A stretch of DNA of 64,000 nt from Paenibacillus sp. PL2-23 (GTDB taxonomy: Bacteria; Bacillota; Bacilli; Paenibacillales; Paenibacillaceae). Below, in pieces: positions 8,272 through 16,281 of the stretch. The notes under the pieces were generated by a model. The model searched no databases and was not told where the DNA came from. It saw nothing but the letters and a program-made list of their open reading frames with translations. Made by a program: the position numbers and the translations under genes. Positions within the stretch are counted from its first letter, which is position 1, and every line of letters starts with the position of its first letter. The stretch is from positions 4,054,001 to 4,118,000 of the forward strand of contig NZ_CP162129.1 in the NCBI RefSeq assembly GCF_040834005.1, written 5' to 3'.

Positions 8272-8928
8272 CTATAGAATGGCGTCTCCTGCCGTCCAGC
8301 ATATGGACGCCCTCAGCAGACCCAGGAACCGGCTGTCGGACAGCCCTTCCTTACGGTGAGCAGGCGTCAAACAGCATACGCGACCAGCCCCAGCCCGATG
8401 TCTCCAGCCCGCAACCGAGCTGCCGTCCACGGAAGAGGAGCTGAGGAACACCTCTGTCTCATTCTCCCTGCACGCTACAAAATAATGCTCGTCAAGCAGC
8501 TCCATCGTCTCCAGAGCTAGGCGGGAGCTGCCTGCAGGCTCGTACCGGACGAGCTGATGCTCTGCCGGATGCGACACAAAATAACCTTTGAGCAGTGCCG
8601 TGTAGAGACCATCAGGCGGATAGGACGCCAGGCCCGAATGCCAAGCCAGCCAGCCTCCGCCCTCCTCTACATATTGTACAATGGCCGCAGCATGCTGCTC
8701 GTTCATCCACAGCTTCTCCGCATCGTTCTCCGGGTCAAGCCGATTCTCGGCGAACAGGACGGCCGCATCTGGCCTCCCTGCCAGCCCCTCGACAAACTGC
8801 TCAGGCGTGTCGGCTAGACGCAGCTGGACGCTTCCCGCCCCTAGACCTTCAGCGAACGCTCCTTGGAGCGCGGCTCTTGCAAGCTCCCCGCGATGATAGA
8901 AATCGCCGACGTAAGCCCATAGGTTCAT
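8272..8928 (-). CDS. ThuA-like domain protein
   Basis: 218 residues with a ThuA/class I glutamine-amidotransferase-like fold. The hallmark stretch GGGWLAWHSGLASYP is in the middle, preceded by a flexible region with VLFAENRLD. ThuA proteins accompany sugar dehydrogenases (trehalose and related keto-sugar routes) in many bacteria; their chemical role is not settled. Here it ends a run of SDR and Gfo/Idh/MocA genes on the same strand, which fits. Its start is 30 nt after the SDR stop, so the two are probably co-transcribed. Confidence 0.8.
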   Translation of the reverse strand: MNLWAYVGDFYHRGELARAALQGAFAEGLGAGSVQLRLADTPEQFVEGLAGRPDAAVLFAENRLDPENDAEKLWMNEQHAAAIVQYVEEGGGWLAWHSGLASYPPDGLYTALLKGYFVSHPAEHQLVRYEPAGSSRLALETMELLDEHYFVACRENETEVFLSSSSVDGSSVAGWRHRAGAGRVCCLTPAHRKEGLSDSRFLGLLRASICWTAGDAIL

Positions 8929-8958
8929 TCCGCACCACCTCCGCTGTCTTTTACTGTA

Positions 8959-9660
8959 CTAAAGCTCCATGGATGCTCCATGCCGATCAATAAACCAAGC
9001 GCCCTCTGCCGGCAACTGCTTCCGCTCCGCTAAATCCATTATGCTGGCTGCCGCCTCGGCGGCGTCGCCGGTCGCCTGCTGGCCGCCCATATCCGTGCGA
9101 ATCCATCCAGGATGTACCGCGTAGACGGCATAATCCAGCTTGGCAAGCTCAGAACGAAGCTGCGCGGTGAACATGTTTAACGCCGCTTTGGTTATGCCAT
9201 AGGCATAATCTCCGGCATAAGCATGCGTCATACTGCCCGCTTCAGAGCTGATATTGATAATCGCCTGCTGCCGGCCTTTGCGGAGCAGCGGCAGGAAATG
9301 CTTCAGGACCATGAGGGGACCGTACAGATTGGTCTGCACCGACATCTCCATCTGATCCATATCAAGCTCCTCCAGCTTCTGCTCCCGCCCAAGCAGAACC
9401 GCCGCATTATTAATGATCCCGTCCAGAGCGCCCGCCTGGCGCTCAAGGACGCTTCTGGCTTGGGCGATGCTGGCCTCCTCCGTTACGTCAAGCGCCAGCG
9501 CGATAACCTGCTGCGGATACAGCGTCCGCAAGGCTGACAACGACTCCGATAACGATTCTGGATTACGGACTCCCGCCCAGACGCGGTGGCCTCTTCTTGC
9601 CGCCTCGGCCGCAAGCTCGCAGCCCAGCCCCCGGTTGGCACCGGTAATCAGCAGCTCCAT
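8959..9660 (-). CDS. Short-chain dehydrogenase/reductase
   Basis: 233 residues. The NAD(P)-binding motif TGANRGLG starts at residue 6, NNAA follows, and an ISSEAG serine with a YGITK catalytic Tyr-Lys pair is present. An upstream in-frame start at 9684 was rejected because GGGGAGGAG lies 7 nt before the ATG at 9660 and would otherwise be inside the gene. Substrate unknown; the setting with Gfo/Idh/MocA oxidoreductases and ThuA suggests a sugar or polyol. Confidence 0.88.
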   Translation of the reverse strand: MELLITGANRGLGCELAAEAARRGHRVWAGVRNPESLSESLSALRTLYPQQVIALALDVTEEASIAQARSVLERQAGALDGIINNAAVLLGREQKLEELDMDQMEMSVQTNLYGPLMVLKHFLPLLRKGRQQAIINISSEAGSMTHAYAGDYAYGITKAALNMFTAQLRSELAKLDYAVYAVHPGWIRTDMGGQQATGDAAEAAASIMDLAERKQLPAEGAWFIDRHGASMEL

Positions 9661-9718
9661 ATGATCTCCTCCCCTGCTTGTCACTCTTCGCCTATCGTAT
9701 ATCCGCCCCTATACTAAC

Positions 9719-9758
9719 ACTGCCCCATGGCACCGCGCAACCGGTTCCATGGGGCAGT
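9719..9758 (-). terminator. Perfect 12-bp hairpin after the second Gfo/Idh/MocA gene
   Basis: ACTGCCCCATGG (9719-9730) pairs with CCATGGGGCAGT (9747-9758), 11 nt beyond the oxidoreductase stop. There is no T-run afterwards, so it may act as a weak terminator or an mRNA 3' stabiliser. Confidence 0.55.
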
Positions 9759-9769
9759 CTCACCTGCTA

Positions 9770-10846
9770 TTAGCCTTCAATACGTAACGCGTCTCGCTGG
9801 GCGATCAGCGATAATTCCGCGGCTTTGAAAGCATGCTCCTGTGTCATCGCATGCTCCGTGCCGTTCAAGCAGTCCAGAATGAGTCCACCGAAGAAAGGAA
9901 AGCCTACCTTGCCGCTTAATTGCATATGCTTCTCGCCTTCTCCGTTGACCAAATACAGCTGATCGCCTTCCCGATCTCTTGCGATGTCAATGTATTTGCG
10001 AAGCTCGATGTACCCTTCCGTGCCCATAATAAGCATACGCCCGTCGCCCCATGTGCCAAGACCATTCGGTGTCAGCCAATCGACGCGGAAGTAGCCTGTT
10101 GCGCCGTTCTCGCCAACCAGCGTCATATCGCCGAAGTCTTCCAGCTCCGGATAATCCTTATTCGCGTAGTTGGCGACTTTGCTGTTCAGCACCTTAGCTT
10201 CCTTATTCCCTGTAAAATAAAGGAACTGCTCAACCTGATGCGAGCCAATGTCGCATAGAATGCCGCCGTACTTCTCCTTCTCAAAAAACCAGCCCGGGCG
10301 TGAAGGCGCATTGAGGCGATGCGGTCCAAGACCCAGCACCTGCACGACGCGTCCGATAGCGCCCGCTTGAATCAGCTCTCCGGCGTATACGGCGCTTTCA
10401 ACATGCAGGCGCTCGCTGTAATACACCGCATACTTTTTGCCGGTTTGCTCTGCAGCCTCTCTGGCCTCCGCAAGCTGCTCCAGCGTGGTGAACGGCGCCT
10501 TATCGGTAAAATAATGCTTCCCGCTCCGCATCGTCTTGACGCCTAGCGGACCACGCTCGGAAGGAATGGCTGCCGCGGCCACAAGCTGCACCTCGGCATC
10601 CTCCCATATTTGCTCCTGCGAGGCAGCGGCTTTAACGCCAGGATATTTGCTTACAAAGTCTTCCACCTTGGCGGGATCGGCGTCATACACCCACTTCAGC
10701 TCCGCACCCGCCTCGATCAGCCCATTGCACATGCCATAGATATGGCCATGATCCAAATTCATAGCGGCGAAGACGAACTCGCCCTTCTCCACAACGCGCC
10801 GTACTGTTCCTTCCGGCGCATAATTCATGCCATCAGACTTGCTCAT
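9770..10846 (-). CDS. Gfo/Idh/MocA family oxidoreductase (atypical)
   Basis: 358 residues with the two-domain Gfo/Idh/MocA layout: an N-terminal Rossmann domain and a C-terminal alpha/beta domain. The usual GxGxxG is replaced by a FAAMNLDHGHIYGM stretch, and the canonical EKP lysine motif reads DKAP (Lys kept). Start overlaps the end of the upstream oxidoreductase by 4 nt (ATGA), so the two are coupled and may act on linked substrates or form a pair. Family members oxidise or reduce sugars and inositols with NAD(P); substrate here unknown. Confidence 0.85.
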   Translation of the reverse strand: MSKSDGMNYAPEGTVRRVVEKGEFVFAAMNLDHGHIYGMCNGLIEAGAELKWVYDADPAKVEDFVSKYPGVKAAASQEQIWEDAEVQLVAAAAIPSERGPLGVKTMRSGKHYFTDKAPFTTLEQLAEAREAAEQTGKKYAVYYSERLHVESAVYAGELIQAGAIGRVVQVLGLGPHRLNAPSRPGWFFEKEKYGGILCDIGSHQVEQFLYFTGNKEAKVLNSKVANYANKDYPELEDFGDMTLVGENGATGYFRVDWLTPNGLGTWGDGRMLIMGTEGYIELRKYIDIARDREGDQLYLVNGEGEKHMQLSGKVGFPFFGGLILDCLNGTEHAMTQEHAFKAAELSLIAQRDALRIEG

Positions 10847-11979
10847 GCCAGTGTCTCCTCCTTCTTGAAGGAGGAATTTGCAATTCTCTCCTGCAATTTC
10901 TCATAATAGAGATCCTCGTCGATCGGCAGCTCCACCCAATCATCCTTCCAGGTGGACAGCAGCATCGCGTTGGACAGCATTAAACCCTTGATACCCTCTT
11001 CCCCGGGAGCAATCAGCTTCTCGCCGTGGAGAATCGCGTTGACCCAGTTTTGCGTAATGCCTTTATGATCAGGATTTGTGCCTTTCACAGGGATTTCGCA
11101 TTTCCAGCATTCAGGCTGTCCGAAGCCGCCCTTGTATGTCGCGTTGAACTCCCGTTCGGACACTCGGTTTCTCCAGAATACGAGCTTATTGTCTTCAATC
11201 ACAACCTTGCCGCGGTCGCCGCTGATCTCCAGACGATTCGTGCCTGGCGCTTCCCCGGTAGATGTGACGAATACGCCAGTCGCTCCGTTCTCATATTCTA
11301 CGAAAGCCGTCACATCGTCCTCCACCTCAATGTTGCGGTGCTTGCCGAAGTAACAGAAAGCGCGCACTCGCTTCGGCATCATATTAATTGTCCATTGCCA
11401 CAAATCCAGCTGATGCGGGTCCTGGTTCAGCAGAACGCCGCCGCCCTCGCCAGCCCAGGTTGCGCGCCATGTACCGGAGTCATAATAGCTTTGGGAGCGA
11501 TACCAATTCGTAATAATCCAGTTCGTTCTTCTGATCTCGCCCAGTTCTCCGCTGTCCACCAGATCCTTCAGCTTCTGATACAGCGGATTGGTCCGCTGGT
11601 TGTACATCATGCTGAACACCACACTCGTGCGAGCGGCCGCTTCGTTCATCTCCCTAACCTGCTTCGTATAGACACCAGCCGGCTTCTCCACCAGAACATG
11701 CAGCCCTCTCTCGAAGCATGCGATCGCCAGCTCTGGATGGGAATAATGTGGTGTTGCGATCAATACGCCATCCACAAGACCGGAATCCATCAGCTCATGC
11801 GGATCGGAGAACAAAGCAACGCCCTCTCCCGCATGCTCCGTTGCCCAATCCAGTCCAGCCTGAGCGCTGTCGCTCACAGCCGTCAGCTTGACGCCTTTAA
11901 CCTCGCCCCTGTTCAAATAGCCGATATGTCCCTTGCCCATATTGCCCAGTCCAATAATACCTAATCGTACGACGCTCAT
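10843..11979 (-). CDS. Gfo/Idh/MocA family oxidoreductase
   Basis: 378 residues. The Rossmann motif GIIGLGNMGKGH is at residues 7-18 and the canonical EKPAGVYTKQ motif is near residue 95. A longer frame back to 12087 lacks a ribosome site; AGAGG lies 5 nt before the ATG at 11979, where family homology also begins. It is the first gene of the likely operon with the second oxidoreductase, SDR and ThuA protein, and is divergent from the AraC regulator, which probably controls it. Substrate not identifiable from sequence. Confidence 0.9.
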   Translation of the reverse strand: MSVVRLGIIGLGNMGKGHIGYLNRGEVKGVKLTAVSDSAQAGLDWATEHAGEGVALFSDPHELMDSGLVDGVLIATPHYSHPELAIACFERGLHVLVEKPAGVYTKQVREMNEAAARTSVVFSMMYNQRTNPLYQKLKDLVDSGELGEIRRTNWIITNWYRSQSYYDSGTWRATWAGEGGGVLLNQDPHQLDLWQWTINMMPKRVRAFCYFGKHRNIEVEDDVTAFVEYENGATGVFVTSTGEAPGTNRLEISGDRGKVVIEDNKLVFWRNRVSEREFNATYKGGFGQPECWKCEIPVKGTNPDHKGITQNWVNAILHGEKLIAPGEEGIKGLMLSNAMLLSTWKDDWVELPIDEDLYYEKLQERIANSSFKKEETLA

Positions 11980-12142
11980 ATTTGCCTCTTCCTCTCGCAA
12001 TTGGAATGCTAGCTGTAGCCCGAATTCATATACGTATCGTAGCATGTACCTTGCTCCCCCCGCTTTTTCCGCATTAGCCGAATTCATCTTTTATTTGACT
12101 CTGGTTGGTGTATAATGAGGGTAGTGATGAGGGGGCGTACCG

Positions 12143-13015
12143 ATGAATTCCATCCATCAAATTAAAACTCCATTTACAATAGGAACAACTTCCAGCTTCA
12201 ATTATAATCTTCCATATCATTCCCATTCTCATTACGAAATTTATTATTTCCGAGGCGGCAAAGCCAATTATTTAATTAATGACCGCATCTACGTATTGGA
12301 GCCTGGAGATATGCTGCTTATGCACGGGATGACGCTGCACAAGGCGCATGCGGATCCCGATGTAGCCTACCACAGAACAATTGTGCACTTCGATCCCCAT
12401 TACTTCAGACAGCAGATTCAGCCTGCCTATTGCGACGATCTGATGACGCCGTTCCGCAGGCTGCACAACGTTCGGCTGCAGCTGAGAGGCGAAGCCAAGG
12501 AGGAGATCGAAGCCTCCTTGGATAAATTGGAAGCGCTTTTCAATGACTCGTCCCCAAACGCCCTTCATCGCTTCCATGCGCTGTTTCTGGACCTCATGCT
12601 GCAGATCCGCGAGCTGTGCGAGCAGCCGCTTCAAGCCATACCCGCTTTTCCTTCCTCCAAGGAACGCCATGTGCAGTCCCTGATCTCTGACCTGGACGCA
12701 CATTTCGCCGAGGAGGTTACGCTGGAGCTGCTTCAAGCAAGGCTTCACCTCAGCAAATATTATTTGGCCAAAACCTTTAAGGAAATTACCGGGATGACCA
12801 TCTTTCAATTTCTGATGCATCGTCGCATATATGAAGCGAAGCTTCAGCTTATTCAATCCGATAAAAGCATTACCGAAATCGGGTATGATGTTGGCTTTAA
12901 GCATCCGTCACACTTCAGCCGCGTATTCAAGGATCAGACGGAGCTTACGCCGGAGCAGTATCGGAAGCGCCATCAGCTGGCACAGCCTCAGCGTGGGACA
13001 GCAAGGGAAGAGTAA
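12143..13015 (+). CDS. AraC family transcriptional regulator
   Basis: 290 residues. An N-terminal cupin-like sugar-sensing domain (HSHSHYEIYYFRGG region, residues 27-40) precedes a C-terminal pair of helix-turn-helix motifs. The second carries the AraC signature ITEIGYDVGFKHPSHFSRVF. It is divergent from the Gfo/Idh/MocA-SDR-ThuA operon with about 160 nt between, the usual arrangement for an activator and its target. The 3' end overlaps the convergent histidine kinase gene by 71 nt, which is unusual. Ligand unknown. Confidence 0.9.
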   Translation: MNSIHQIKTPFTIGTTSSFNYNLPYHSHSHYEIYYFRGGKANYLINDRIYVLEPGDMLLMHGMTLHKAHADPDVAYHRTIVHFDPHYFRQQIQPAYCDDLMTPFRRLHNVRLQLRGEAKEEIEASLDKLEALFNDSSPNALHRFHALFLDLMLQIRELCEQPLQAIPAFPSSKERHVQSLISDLDAHFAEEVTLELLQARLHLSKYYLAKTFKEITGMTIFQFLMHRRIYEAKLQLIQSDKSITEIGYDVGFKHPSHFSRVFKDQTELTPEQYRKRHQLAQPQRGTAREE

Positions 13016-14822
13016 TCTCGACGATCGTGCCTCTTTCTCTCCCGCGGCGGATGTGAAGCGTTCCTTGATGCGCCTCAATAATGCGAGTGCAGACCATCAA
13101 GCCTAAGCCGGTTCCCTTTTCTTTGGTCGTGACGAACGGCTCTCCGAGCCTGCGGATCAGCTCCTCCGGCATGCCGGAGCCTTCGTCCTGAATGCATATT
13201 TGCAATTGAGGGCCGACGATATAAGCAACCTCTCTCGCCATGATGACCACTCGGCCGCCATCCGGCATCGCTTCAATCGCATTTTTGATAACATTCAGGA
13301 ATACCTGCTTCAGCTGATTTTCATTGCAGTATATGGCCGGGAGCCCGTTGGCGAGCTGACAATCAATTTCGACATCCAGCAGGATTGCCTGGGTATCCAG
13401 AACGGAAAGCACGCTTTGAATAATTCCTTCCACATCGCAATGCCGGTAAGGCGTCCAATGCGGATTGGCAAGCGTCATAAACTCGTTAACAATCAGATTA
13501 ATGCGATCCAGCTCGTCGGCCATAATATCGAAATAAGCGGATTCATCCCTATACCTGGCGCGTAGCAGCTGTGTAAAGCCTTTGAGCGCGGTCAAGGGGT
13601 TTCGGATCTCATGAGCGACGCCAGCCGCCAGCTGGCCGATAACCGAGAGCTTCTCAGAGCGCAGCAGGCGCTCCTCTGCCCGCTTCCGATCCGTCAAATC
13701 CCGGATTACGCTCAGCACAACGCTTTTGCCCATATAATGATCAATCCGCACATTGGATCCCTCTACCTCCATCAGAAGCTCTCCGTTCCATACCATCCGG
13801 GCTTCCTTGAAGAAGGATGGCTCGTCCGTCGTGTAAGTGCGGTTAATCTCCGCCTTCACCATCTCCCGATCGCTCTCATGAACGAAATCATACAAATTAC
13901 GCCCGATCATTCGCAACTCGTCGGAAATGCCCAGCATATCCATCGCATTGCGGTTGACATACAGCACCTGTCCCGCATAGGTGATGAATATCGGCTCCGG
14001 AATGTATCGCAGCATGCGCTGGTACAGCTTAGCGTTCTGAAGCAGCAGCATCTCCTTCTCGTGCTTCTGCGTCACCTCCTGGATGGTCCCCAGCAGCGCT
14101 TGCTCACCGTTGAACATAATGGAGGAGCAATTACCCTCCATATGAATCACCGCGCCGTCCTTCCGCCTGCCCTTCACCTTGAAAGGAAATGGCCTGCGGT
14201 CCGTCCCATTCAAAAAAAACTCGCGATGATCAAATACAACCAGCTCTTCCTCATCAACAAAATCACTTAATTTCATATGGCTCAGCTCTTCCATACGATA
14301 GCCAAACATATTCAGAAGATAGGGGTTGGCGTAGACGATTGCCTGATTCTGCTCTACGAACACACCAGCCATCACGCTCTCCACCAGCGTCTTGTACAAA
14401 TCATCCTTCTCCGACAGCTTCTCCTCGACATGAATCCATGGGGATAAATCGCGAATAATAAGCTGGATCGCATGGCTGCCATCGTATTCGATAGCCATAG
14501 AGCAAATATCCGCCGTCAGGCTCTCTCCGTCGCAGCGGATCAATTGACGGTAAGCTGGCTTGGATGCTGTCCCCTGCGGAAGCTCTTGATCAGCCCTGTC
14601 ATTTGTCACCGACTGGAGCTCCTCCTCCTGGATAAAAAGCAGAATCGGCTTCCCCTCGACATCCCTGCGATCCCTTGCTCCAAGCAGCTTCATGGCCGCA
14701 TCATTTGCGAACAGAATCTGATCATCCGAATACACAATTACGCCATCCGGCAAGCCATGAACGAAACCTTCAAATCTTTTTTTGCTTTCAAGCATGATTT
14801 GCTCCTGTATCGTCCCAGCCAT
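12945..14822 (-). CDS. Orphan PAS-domain sensor histidine kinase (sporulation-kinase type)
   Basis: 625 residues, cytoplasmic (no membrane segment). It has three or four PAS domains in the first approximately 390 residues, then HisKA with AAGVAHEIRNPLTALKGF and a HATPase domain with NAIEAMPDGG and KGTGLGL. No response regulator is nearby. This architecture is typical of kinases feeding the Spo0 phosphorelay in spore formers, though the partner is inferred. Start at 14822 is chosen because GGGAGGG lies 6 nt upstream; the longer GTG start would overlap it. The 3' end overlaps the convergent AraC gene. Confidence 0.88.
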   Translation of the reverse strand: MAGTIQEQIMLESKKRFEGFVHGLPDGVIVYSDDQILFANDAAMKLLGARDRRDVEGKPILLFIQEEELQSVTNDRADQELPQGTASKPAYRQLIRCDGESLTADICSMAIEYDGSHAIQLIIRDLSPWIHVEEKLSEKDDLYKTLVESVMAGVFVEQNQAIVYANPYLLNMFGYRMEELSHMKLSDFVDEEELVVFDHREFFLNGTDRRPFPFKVKGRRKDGAVIHMEGNCSSIMFNGEQALLGTIQEVTQKHEKEMLLLQNAKLYQRMLRYIPEPIFITYAGQVLYVNRNAMDMLGISDELRMIGRNLYDFVHESDREMVKAEINRTYTTDEPSFFKEARMVWNGELLMEVEGSNVRIDHYMGKSVVLSVIRDLTDRKRAEERLLRSEKLSVIGQLAAGVAHEIRNPLTALKGFTQLLRARYRDESAYFDIMADELDRINLIVNEFMTLANPHWTPYRHCDVEGIIQSVLSVLDTQAILLDVEIDCQLANGLPAIYCNENQLKQVFLNVIKNAIEAMPDGGRVVIMAREVAYIVGPQLQICIQDEGSGMPEELIRRLGEPFVTTKEKGTGLGLMVCTRIIEAHQGTLHIRRGRERGTIVEITLPLLSHAEAVPADGASDTAPA

Positions 14823-14940
14823 CACATTCCCTCCCACAAGCGTTGATAAGGTGTCATTCTTCTCTCATATCTTCCACGAATATCCTGCAACTTCCTGCAC
14901 CATGGGGGAAATTAACAAATCGTTATGGATATGAGTATGC

Positions 14941-14980
14941 CAAAAAAGCCACTGTCTACCCATGGGATAGTCAGTGGCTT
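14941..14980 (-). terminator. Terminator after odhB
   Basis: AAGCCACTG (14946-14954) pairs with CAGTGGCTT (14972-14980). On the minus strand the stem is followed by a run of T (A at 14942-14947), 20 nt beyond the odhB stop. Confidence 0.85.
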
Positions 14981-15000
14981 AGGAGATGAATGTGATTGGA

Positions 15001-16275
15001 TTAGCCTTGAAGCAGCAGCTGCTCCGGATCCTCCAGCATTTCCTTGATGGCTACGAGGAAGCGAACCGCTTCGCTGCCATCTACGATACGATGATCGTAG
15101 GAAAGCGCAATGTACATCATTGGACGATTCTCCATACGAGTCTCGTCAATGGCAACTGGACGAAGCTGAATCTTATGCATGCCCAGAATGCCGACTTGCG
15201 GCGTGTTCAGGATCGGAGTGGACAGCAGGGAGCCGAATACGCCGCCATTTGTAATCGTGAAGCTGCCGCCTTGAAGATCGCTGAGCGACAAGGTGTTCGC
15301 GCGCGCTTTTTTCGCCAGATCAACGATGTTCTTCTCAATCTCGGCGAAGCCAAGGCGATCCGCGTCACGTACGACTGGCACGACAAGGCCTTCTTTGGCG
15401 GATACCGCAATGCCGATATCGTAGAACTTCTTCACGACGATATCTTCGCCGTCGATTTCCGCGTTCAGCAGCGGGAACTGCTTCAACGCGCCTACAACAG
15501 CCTTGGTGAAGAAGGACATAAAGCCAAGATTCACTTCGTTTTTGTCGAAGAAGGATTGCTTGCGACGCTTGCGAAGATCCAGAATCGCCGTCATGTCCAC
15601 TTCGTTGAACGTTGTCAGCATCGCTGCCGTCCGCTGCGCTTCTACCAGACGATTCGCGATTGTCGCGCGGCGACGAGACATGCGCTTGCGCTCAACCGGC
15701 TTGCCGCCGTTCGCGCTGGCTGCTGGCGCCGCTGGAGCTGGTGCCGCCGCTTGCGCAGGCGCCGCTGCCGGTGCAGCAGGAGCTGGAGCTTGTACGCCAT
15801 GGGAGCGAACGTCATCCGGATAGATGCGTCCGATACCGTCTTTGCCATTAACCTGCGTCAGGTCAATCCCTTGCTCACGCGCAAGCTTGCGCGCCGCAGG
15901 GGATGCATTAACCGATGCCGCGGAGGAAGCAACCGCTGCGGCTGCAGGCGCAGCTGCTGGAGCGGATACTGCCGCCGCAGGCGCTTCAGCCGCCTTAGGA
16001 GCTTCCGCAGCCGGCGCTGGTGCCGCTGCTGGAGCGCCGGAGGAGGCGCCGATGGAACCGATCGCCTCGCCTACAAGCACAACCTCGCCGTCCGATTTTG
16101 CGATTTTGGATACAACGCCGCTGCTGTCCGCGCTGATCTCGATGTTTACTTTATCCGTCTCAAGCTCCAGAAGAACGTCGCCTTGATTGACAGAGTCGCC
16201 TTCCTTCACATACCACTTCGTAATCGTTCCTTCGGAGATAGATTCTCCCAGCTCCGGTACAATAATATCTGCCAT
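15001..16275 (-). CDS. odhB: Dihydrolipoamide succinyltransferase, E2 of 2-oxoglutarate dehydrogenase
   Basis: 424 residues in the standard E2 order. The lipoyl domain carries Lys42 in [10 protein letters not shown], then an Ala/Pro-rich linker, a peripheral E1/E3-binding domain (about 118-155), a second Ala/Pro linker and the catalytic domain with His395 and Asp399 in SYDHRIVDG. It transfers succinyl groups to CoA in the TCA cycle. Begins 6 nt after odhA, the usual Bacillus odhAB layout, and ends at a strong terminator. The E3 gene is not in the window. The Ala-rich linkers are long but ordinary. Confidence 0.97.
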   Translation of the reverse strand: MADIIVPELGESISEGTITKWYVKEGDSVNQGDVLLELETDKVNIEISADSSGVVSKIAKSDGEVVLVGEAIGSIGASSGAPAAAPAPAAEAPKAAEAPAAAVSAPAAAPAAAAVASSAASVNASPAARKLAREQGIDLTQVNGKDGIGRIYPDDVRSHGVQAPAPAAPAAAPAQAAAPAPAAPAASANGGKPVERKRMSRRRATIANRLVEAQRTAAMLTTFNEVDMTAILDLRKRRKQSFFDKNEVNLGFMSFFTKAVVGALKQFPLLNAEIDGEDIVVKKFYDIGIAVSAKEGLVVPVVRDADRLGFAEIEKNIVDLAKKARANTLSLSDLQGGSFTITNGGVFGSLLSTPILNTPQVGILGMHKIQLRPVAIDETRMENRPMMYIALSYDHRIVDGSEAVRFLVAIKEMLEDPEQLLLQG

Positions 16276-16281
16276 TTGTTG

